Source: Weissella confusa
GTDB taxonomy: Bacteria > Bacillota > Bacilli > Lactobacillales > Lactobacillaceae
Direction: 5' to 3'
NCBI GenBank assembly: GCA_016466735.1
Contig: JAAOED010000001.1
Coordinates: 156,748 to 220,747, forward strand
DNA: 64,000 nucleotides
Under the pieces are notes generated by a model. It was given only the letters and a program-made list of their open reading frames with translations. It had not been told where the DNA came from and ran no database searches. Positions 58,680-64,000 of the stretch are shown in pieces. Every line of letters starts with the position of its first letter. The first letter of the stretch is position 1. Both the position numbers and the translations under genes were made by a program.

Positions 58680-60068
58680 ATGGACGGAATTAGCAAGAAA
58701 GAGCGAGGTGTCTTGATCATCTTGATTGCAGGAGTCTTTTTGGGATTCTTGAACCAAACGTTGATGAACACGGCCTTGCCACAAGTCATGGCAGACTTTC
58801 ACATCTCAACCGCCCTTGGTCAATGGATGACGAACGGGTACATGTTGGTAAATGGTGTGATGGTGCCACTAACAGCCTTCTTAATTCAACGCCTTAAGAC
58901 GCGAACGCTGTACTTAAGCGCGGTATTTATTTTTGCGGTGGGAACGATTGTTGCAGGGTTCGCACCTTCATACCCCATCTTGATTATGGGACGTATGATT
59001 CAAGCAGCTGGAGCGGGCGTTTTCGGCCCCTTGATGAACGTGGTTGTGATGAACCTGTTCGCCGCTGACCGTCGTGGTCAAGCGATGGGAATTATCGGGT
59101 TGGCGTTGAACTTCGCACCAACCATCGGACCAACGCTATCTGGGTTTGTGGTCTCTAACCACTCATGGCGTTGGTTGTTTTTGGGAATTGCGCCACTAAT
59201 CATTATTGATTTGATTTTGGCCTTTATTTTCTTGAAGAACATCGGGCAACAAAAGTTCTTGAAGTTCAATTTCTTGGGGATGGTCCTTTCAAGTATCGGT
59301 TTGGGAAGCTTGCTATACGGGTTCTCAAACGCCGGTACGGGTAACTGGCTAAGTCCTGACGTTTGGGCATTTTTGCTAATCGGTATTGTCGTAACGGCGT
59401 TGTTCGTTTATCAACAAACCCACTCAAAGATGCCATTGTTGAACTTCGATGTCTTCAAGTACCACAACTTTACGATGGCAACATTGATTAACGTGGTCTT
59501 GATGGCTGCATTGTATGGTGGTGCCTTGATGTTGCCACTTTACATGCAAACCGTCCGTGGTCAATCAGCCTTTATTTCTGGGTTGGTTTTGCTACCAGGT
59601 GCCTTGATTACGGCGTTCCTATCGCCAACATCAGGTAAATGGTACGACCAGTTCGGTGTAAAGCGCTTGGCCCCAATCGGCTTGGTGTTTGTGGTTATCG
59701 GAACGATTGTGTTGGCCACGTTACAACTGGATTCACCAATCTGGTTGCCAGCAGTTGGTCAATTCATCCGTCAACTTGGTTTGGTCATGGTCACGATGCC
59801 AATTCAAACCGAGGCCTTTAACTCATTGCCACTCGAGATGGTGCCCGATGGATCTGCGATGTACACGACGATTCGTCAGGTCGCCGCCTCATTTGGAACC
59901 GCTGCTTTGATTACGGTTTACAGCCTAGTTTCATTGGGCGCACCGGCAAAAATGGCGCAAGCGCGTGCCAATTTGGCTGGTATTCACGCCGCCTTTTGGA
60001 TTGCGACCGGTTTGGTCGTCTTAGCACTAGGATTAACCCAACTCTTTAAGCAACGATCTAACGCATAA
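58680..60068 (+). CDS. MFS multidrug transporter, DHA2 type
   Basis: 462 residues, 13-14 helices. Starts with FLGFLNQTLMNTALPQVMADF (motif D1-like, with N in place of the usual D) and has the antiporter motif GLALNFAPTIGPTLSGFVV. EmrB/QacA-like; substrate unknown. GGAGG six bases before ATG. The GntR-type gene follows after a terminator. Confidence 0.87.
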   Translation: MDGISKKERGVLIILIAGVFLGFLNQTLMNTALPQVMADFHISTALGQWMTNGYMLVNGVMVPLTAFLIQRLKTRTLYLSAVFIFAVGTIVAGFAPSYPILIMGRMIQAAGAGVFGPLMNVVVMNLFAADRRGQAMGIIGLALNFAPTIGPTLSGFVVSNHSWRWLFLGIAPLIIIDLILAFIFLKNIGQQKFLKFNFLGMVLSSIGLGSLLYGFSNAGTGNWLSPDVWAFLLIGIVVTALFVYQQTHSKMPLLNFDVFKYHNFTMATLINVVLMAALYGGALMLPLYMQTVRGQSAFISGLVLLPGALITAFLSPTSGKWYDQFGVKRLAPIGLVFVVIGTIVLATLQLDSPIWLPAVGQFIRQLGLVMVTMPIQTEAFNSLPLEMVPDGSAMYTTIRQVAASFGTAALITVYSLVSLGAPAKMAQARANLAGIHAAFWIATGLVVLALGLTQLFKQRSNA

Positions 60069-60074
60069 ATTTAA

Positions 60075-60113
60075 AAAGTGGTCCAACCAAAACTTTTGGT
60101 TGGACCACTTTTG
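60075..60113 (+). terminator. Terminator after DHA2 transporter gene
   Basis: AAAGTGGTCCAACCA / TGGTTGGACCACTTT with A and T runs. Confidence 0.88.
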
Positions 60114-60155
60114 TGTTACGATAAGACAGACTTAAAAACGGGAGGGCATAGACAA

Positions 60156-60887
60156 ATGCCGACTGAAGTACTGTACATGAAAGTACTTGGGGATTTGAAG
60201 GAGCGCATCTACAAGCGCGAATTCCCAAACTTGAAATTACCAGATGAACGCTCATTGGCCTTGTCTTATGACGTGTCACGCAGTTCAATCAAGCGCGCGT
60301 TGAACGTCCTGGCCCAGCAAGGAATTATCTTCAAGAAGCGTGGTTCAGGAACCTTCGTGAACCCGCTTTATCTCAAAAATCAATCAATGTTCCATGCAAT
60401 TGGTAACAACTTGGGTGTTTCTGATTCGTTCCGCTTTAACGGCGAAGCGCCAGCCATCCAATTATTGTCGTTTGAAACGGAAGAGGCCAACGAAGAAACA
60501 CGTTTGGCACTCTTTTTGGAACCTGGTGAGCAGGTCTATCGCATTAAGCGTTTGCGTAAGTTGCAAGACCAAGCTTTCATGATTGAGAATGCCTTGGTGC
60601 CGGTTAAGCTGCTACCAGATTTGACTAGCGAAGACTTGGGTCACTCAATGTTCCACTATGCTGAGGCAACGACGAAGAAGGCGGTTACGAAGTCATTTAT
60701 GACAGTGACGGTTGAACCATCTGACGAAGATGATCGCAGCCACTTGCAACTGAGTGAAGTCGAACCTGTCGGCGTGATGGCTGGAATTTACTTCCTTGAT
60801 GACGGGACCCCATTTGAAGTTGGAACGATGCGTGTGCACTACAAGTACATGCGTTATAACAGTTTCGTCAGTTTGGACGGCGAATAA
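60156..60887 (+). CDS. GntR-family regulator with UTRA domain
   Basis: 243 residues. N-terminal winged helix of the GntR type (LPDERSLALSYDVSRSSIKRALNVLAQQGIIFKKRGSGTFV, residues about 26-66) and a C-terminal UTRA domain that commonly binds a sugar phosphate. ATG after GGGAGGG. Next gene downstream is the phosphoketolase, so control of the pentose branch is a plausible role, but the binding site is not known. Confidence 0.9.
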   Translation: MPTEVLYMKVLGDLKERIYKREFPNLKLPDERSLALSYDVSRSSIKRALNVLAQQGIIFKKRGSGTFVNPLYLKNQSMFHAIGNNLGVSDSFRFNGEAPAIQLLSFETEEANEETRLALFLEPGEQVYRIKRLRKLQDQAFMIENALVPVKLLPDLTSEDLGHSMFHYAEATTKKAVTKSFMTVTVEPSDEDDRSHLQLSEVEPVGVMAGIYFLDDGTPFEVGTMRVHYKYMRYNSFVSLDGE

Positions 60888-60959
60888 TTCAAAATTCATA
60901 AATTGTTCACATTTGGCCAGAAAAGCGATTATATCAGGATTTGCGGGTGGAAAATAAGC

Positions 60960-61000
60960 AAAGCACAAAATTGGACCGCACCAATTTTGTGCTTTTTATT
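60960..61000 (+). terminator. Terminator after GntR gene
   Basis: AAGCACAAAATTGG / CCAATTTTGTGCTT followed by TTTATT. Confidence 0.9.
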
Positions 61001-61027
61001 GTACCAATTTTTGAAATCTGTTATTAT
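60999..61027 (+). promoter_or_regulatory. xpkA: Promoter of xpkA
   Basis: TTGTAC, 17-base spacer, TATTAT. A short leader with AGAAG-ATAA-CTTCT hairpin precedes AAGGAG. No cre is seen, which fits constitutive high expression. Confidence 0.75.
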
Positions 61028-61098
61028 AGTATTTGTAATCCAGAAGATAACTTCTGCGATTGAACCTTTTCTCAAAATTATAAGGAGATTTAATCAAA

Positions 61099-63558
61099 AT
61101 GGCAGTAGATTTTGATTCAAAGGAATACCTTGCTAAGGTTGATGCTTGGTGGCGTGCTACCAACTACCTTTCAGCAGGTATGATCTTTTTGAAGAGCAAC
61201 CCATTGTTCTCAGTTACGAACACACCAATTACGGTGGAAGACGTTAAGGTTAAGCCTATCGGTCACTGGGGTACTATCTCAGGACAAACTTTCCTTTACG
61301 CACACGCAAACCGTTTGATCAACAAGTACGATCTAGATATGTTCTACATCGGTGGACCTGGTCACGGTGGACAAGTTATGGTTACGAACTCATACTTGGA
61401 CGGTTCATACACTGAAAACTACCCTGAAATCACTCAAGATGTTGAGGGTATGTCACGTTTGTTCAAGCGTTTCTCATTCCCTGGTGGAATCGGATCACAC
61501 ATGACTGCACAAACGCCAGGTTCATTGCACGAAGGTGGAGAACTTGGATACTCATTGTCACACGCAACTGGTGCCGTTTTGGATAACCCAAACCAAATCG
61601 CATTTACTGTTATCGGTGACGGTGAAGTTGAAACTGGTCCTTCAATGACTGCTTGGCACTCAATCAAGTTCTTGAACCCTAAGAACGACGGTGCAGTTTT
61701 GCCAATCTTGGACTTGAACGGATTTAAGATTTCAAACCCAACGATCTTCTCACGTATGAGCGATGAAGAGATCACTAAGTTCTTCGAAGGTTTGGGATGG
61801 TCACCACGTTTCATCGAAAACGATGACATCCACGACTACATGGCATACCACGAGCTTACGGCTAAGGTTATGGACCAAGCTATCGAAGACATCCAAGCAA
61901 TCCAAAAGGACGCCCGTGAGAACGGTCGTTACGAAGACGGTGAAATTGCAGCATGGCCTGTAATCATCGCTCGTTTGCCAAAGGGTTGGGGTGGTCCTAC
62001 TCACGACCAATCAGGAATGCCAATCGAAGATTCATTCCGTGCCCACCAAGTTCCACTTCCTTTGTCATCAAAGAAGATGGAAACGTTGCCACAATTCGAA
62101 GAGTGGATGAACTCATACAAGCCAACTGAATTGTTCAACGAAGATGGTTCATTGAAGTCAGAATTGGCTGAAATGGCACCTAAGGGTGACAAGCGTATGG
62201 CTTCAAACCCAATCGCTAACGGTGGACGTCGTCGCGGTGAAGAAGCTCAAGATTTGGCTTTGCCAGATTGGAAGCAATTCGCTAACGACATCAACGAGTC
62301 AAACCGTGGAACTGAATTGGCTGACTCAAAGCGCAACATGGACATGAACGTGTTGTCAGGATTCTTCGCTGAAATCTCAAAGATGAACCCAACGTCATTC
62401 CGTATCTTCGGACCTGACGAGACGATGTCAAACCGTCTATGGGACATGTTCGAAGTAACGAACCGTCAATGGATGGAAGAAGTTAAGGAGCCAAACGACC
62501 AATACGAAGCCCACGAGGGACGTATCTTGGACGCTCAATTGTCAGAGCACCAAGCTGAAGGTTGGTTGGAAGCTTACACGTTGACTGGTCGTGTTGGTGT
62601 ATTTGCATCATACGAATCATTCCTACGTGTAGTTGACTCAATGATCACTCAACACTTCAAGTGGTTGCGTCACGCCTCAGAGCAATCATGGCGTAACGAT
62701 TACCCATCATTGAACTTGATCTCAACTTCAACTGTATTCCAACAAGACCACAACGGTTACACTCACCAAGATCCAGGTATCTTGACGCACTTGGCTGAAA
62801 AGAAGTCAGACTTCGTTCGTCAATACTTGCCAGCTGATGGTAACACTTTGTTGGCTGTCTTTGGTCGCGCATTTACTGAGCGTCACAAGGTTAACCACAT
62901 CGTTGCTTCAAAGCAACCACGTCAACAATGGTTCTCAGTTGAAGAAGCTCAAGAATTGGCAACTGAAGGTTTGAAGGCTATTGACTGGGCTTCAACTGTT
63001 GCTGAAGGTGAGCAAGCTGACATCGTCTTCGCATCTGCTGGTGTTGAGCCAACGATCGAAACTTTGGCTGCTTTGAACTTGGTTAACGATGCATTCCCAG
63101 CCGTTAAGATGCGTTATGTAAACGTTGTTGAATTGCACCGTTTGCAAAACAAGAACGGTGAGATGAACCACGAGCGCGCTTTGTCAGATGACAAGTTCAA
63201 CGCTTTGTTCGGTGAGTCAGGAACGCCTGTTGTCTTCGGATTCCACGGATACGAAGACTTGATCGAGTCAATCTTCTACGAGCGTCAACACTTGGGATTG
63301 CACGTACACGGATACCGTGAAGATGGTGACATCACTACGACTTACGACATGCGTGTATACTCAAAGTTGGACCGCTTCAACCAAGCTAAGGACGCTGTTG
63401 CTGTCTTGGCTGCTAACGGAGTTGTTTCAGCTGACGAGGCTGCTGCATTCGACAAGAAGATGGATGACATCTTGGCAAAGCACTTCGAAGTTACTCGTAA
63501 CGAAGGTCGCGACATCGAAGAGTTCACTGACTGGAAGTGGACTGCTTTGAAGAAGTAA
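61099..63558 (+). CDS. xpkA: Xylulose-5-P/fructose-6-P phosphoketolase
   Basis: 819 residues, the usual length. Thiamine diphosphate enzyme that splits xylulose 5-phosphate with phosphate into acetyl phosphate and glyceraldehyde 3-phosphate; it is the key step of heterolactic fermentation. Seen: [30 protein letters not shown], and the TPP motif [16 protein letters not shown]...LDLNG. Ribosome site AAGGAG. Codon use is extremely biased (TTG, AAG, CGT), as in highly expressed genes. Confidence 0.97.
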   Translation: MAVDFDSKEYLAKVDAWWRATNYLSAGMIFLKSNPLFSVTNTPITVEDVKVKPIGHWGTISGQTFLYAHANRLINKYDLDMFYIGGPGHGGQVMVTNSYLDGSYTENYPEITQDVEGMSRLFKRFSFPGGIGSHMTAQTPGSLHEGGELGYSLSHATGAVLDNPNQIAFTVIGDGEVETGPSMTAWHSIKFLNPKNDGAVLPILDLNGFKISNPTIFSRMSDEEITKFFEGLGWSPRFIENDDIHDYMAYHELTAKVMDQAIEDIQAIQKDARENGRYEDGEIAAWPVIIARLPKGWGGPTHDQSGMPIEDSFRAHQVPLPLSSKKMETLPQFEEWMNSYKPTELFNEDGSLKSELAEMAPKGDKRMASNPIANGGRRRGEEAQDLALPDWKQFANDINESNRGTELADSKRNMDMNVLSGFFAEISKMNPTSFRIFGPDETMSNRLWDMFEVTNRQWMEEVKEPNDQYEAHEGRILDAQLSEHQAEGWLEAYTLTGRVGVFASYESFLRVVDSMITQHFKWLRHASEQSWRNDYPSLNLISTSTVFQQDHNGYTHQDPGILTHLAEKKSDFVRQYLPADGNTLLAVFGRAFTERHKVNHIVASKQPRQQWFSVEEAQELATEGLKAIDWASTVAEGEQADIVFASAGVEPTIETLAALNLVNDAFPAVKMRYVNVVELHRLQNKNGEMNHERALSDDKFNALFGESGTPVVFGFHGYEDLIESIFYERQHLGLHVHGYREDGDITTTYDMRVYSKLDRFNQAKDAVAVLAANGVVSADEAAAFDKKMDDILAKHFEVTRNEGRDIEEFTDWKWTALKK

Positions 63559-63635
63559 TCTACTGCCGTACGATTAATTTCTAAGCGAAATAAAAATTGA
63601 CCTGAGGCTGGCTTCGGCCGGTTAAAGGGTAACTT

Positions 63636-63679
63636 AAAGACCATTACTATTTCTTTCGAGATTTAGTAATGGTCTTTTT
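63636..63679 (+). terminator. Terminator of xpkA
   Basis: AAAGACCATTACTA / TAGTAATGGTCTTT followed by TT. Upstream of it a UUCG-capped 7-bp hairpin (GGCTGGC-TTCG-GCCGGTT) may protect the 3' end. Confidence 0.88.
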
Positions 63680-63718
63680 GTCGTTTTTTAAGCTCTGGTT
63701 ATTCCTTGAAACACTATG

Positions 63719-63724
63719 TATAAT
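63719..63724 (+). promoter_or_regulatory. -10 box of the 6S-like RNA
   Basis: A perfect TATAAT without a good -35 box; predicted start near 63731. Confidence 0.5.
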
Positions 63725-63730
63725 ATAAGA

Positions 63731-63877
63731 AGTTGAGAGGGCTTTCTGGTGTAGACGGTAAGTTTAGACGTAATTGTTGACAATTTTCGATTCTTACTGT
63801 ATCTTTTACTTATCAGATGAATTAGGCTGCAGTGCGGCCATACGGAGCCCCCCAACTTTATTGTTGGTGGGGCTTTT
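63731..63877 (+). ncRNA. Candidate 6S-like RNA
   Basis: About 147 bases from a promoter to a terminator. The 5' end AGTTGAGAGGGCT can pair with AGCCCCCCAACT near the 3' end, so the molecule closes on itself. Inside is a long arm ACGGTAAG/CTTACTGT with an AATTG/CAATT tip, and on the 3' side of a wide bulge a hairpin GGCTGC-AGT-GCGGCC. This closing stem, central bulge and side hairpin are the plan of 6S RNA (regulator of RNA polymerase), and CTGCAGTGCGGCCATACGG recalls the 3' part of known 6S RNAs. It is shorter than most, so the call is tentative. Confidence 0.4.
63846..63877 (+). terminator. Terminator of the 6S-like RNA
   Basis: AGCCCCCCAAC / GTTGGTGGGGCT followed by TTTT. The left arm is the same segment that can pair with the 5' end of the RNA. 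Confidence 0.78.
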
Positions 63878-63953
63878 GTGCGTAAAACGGGCTCTATGCC
63901 AAATAGCGTTGGTCGACAATAAAATTGAAAATTAACGCGATTTGAAGAGTCGC

Positions 63954-63993
63954 AAAAAGTGGTGATGACAGAAATGTTGTCACCACTTTTTTT
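63954..63993. terminator. Strong terminator at the window edge
   Basis: AAAAAGTGGTGATGAC / GTTGTCACCACTTTTT with A run on the left and seven T on the right; active in either direction. Between 63878 and 63953 I see no gene. It may end a transcript that comes from beyond the window. Confidence 0.8.
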
Positions 63994-64000
63994 AGAATTT

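Noticed and set aside
1..64000. CRISPR array, insertion sequence or prophage
   Set aside because: No spaced direct repeats, transposase, integrase or phage structural genes were seen on either strand.

Overview
The window looks like part of the chromosome of a heterofermentative lactic acid bacterium of the family Leuconostocaceae, most likely Weissella (W. confusa/W. cibaria group). Grounds for this: a full-length phosphoketolase, a LPXTG surface protein, low-GC Gram-positive promoters, Rho-independent terminators after most genes, strong GGAGG ribosome sites, and a marked preference for TTG (Leu), AAG (Lys) and ACG (Thr). The genus is an inference. The rsmG-parA-parB-DUF951-ychF block and a consensus parS site suggest the region is close to the chromosome origin. 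I see no prophage, IS element or CRISPR array.

Layout. 0-1.5 kb: end of a sortase-anchored protein, a small structured RNA with its own promoter and terminator, and a large GC-rich structured element (element A). 1.5-4.8 kb: TerC-family protein and a CiaR/CiaH-type two-component system with a repeated operator. 4.8-10.8 kb: GH8 exo-oligoxylanase, XylP-like transporter, XylQ-like alpha-xylosidase and an AraC regulator, with perfect cre sites. 10.8-11.3 kb: element B, a second copy of the large structured element in opposite orientation. 11.4-15.4 kb: YxeA-like protein, DUF805 protein, rpiA, clusterless mutY, nucleoside hydrolase. 15.4-20 kb: parS, rsmG, parA, parB, DUF951, ychF, DUF1129. 20-23.2 kb: response regulator, sensor kinase and D,D-carboxypeptidase. 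23.2-28.5 kb: DUF genes, an ECF sigma/anti-sigma pair with an ECF-type promoter, an MFS pump, a CPBP protease, a coiled-coil exported protein.

28.6-33.6 kb: tRNA-Tyr/tRNA-Gln pairs in inverted orientation flank a phosphoesterase, the peptide transporter dtpT and a drug pump; a third tRNA-Gln follows a predicted three-way-junction RNA. 33.7-39.9 kb: DUF975 protein, a cysteine-free endonuclease III-like glycosylase, an unknown protein, SprT-like protein, iron alcohol dehydrogenase and OatA. 39.9-44.6 kb: zinc operon adcR-adcA-adcC-adcB and an ABC-F protein. 44.7-53.9 kb: MATE pump, small membrane proteins, a DUF1659/DUF2922 pair, a cre-controlled sugar symporter, an amino-acid ABC system with fused binding protein and permease, a phosphoesterase, and a nucleotidyltransferase-like/GNAT fusion. 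53.9-64 kb: an unknown 306-residue protein, a 46-residue membrane peptide, a second cre-controlled sugar symporter, YbaK, an M50-like protease, an HD hydrolase, an MFS pump, a GntR regulator, phosphoketolase and a 6S-like RNA.

Two themes link the genes. Pentose and oligosaccharide use: GH8, XylP, XylQ, two SP-family symporters, RpiA and phosphoketolase, with four perfect cre sites. Cell-wall homeostasis: Cia system, SigV/RsiV-like pair, OatA and D,D-carboxypeptidase. The most novel item is the pair of paralogous large structured elements A and B, which share a three-domain architecture and match no RNA class I can name with confidence.
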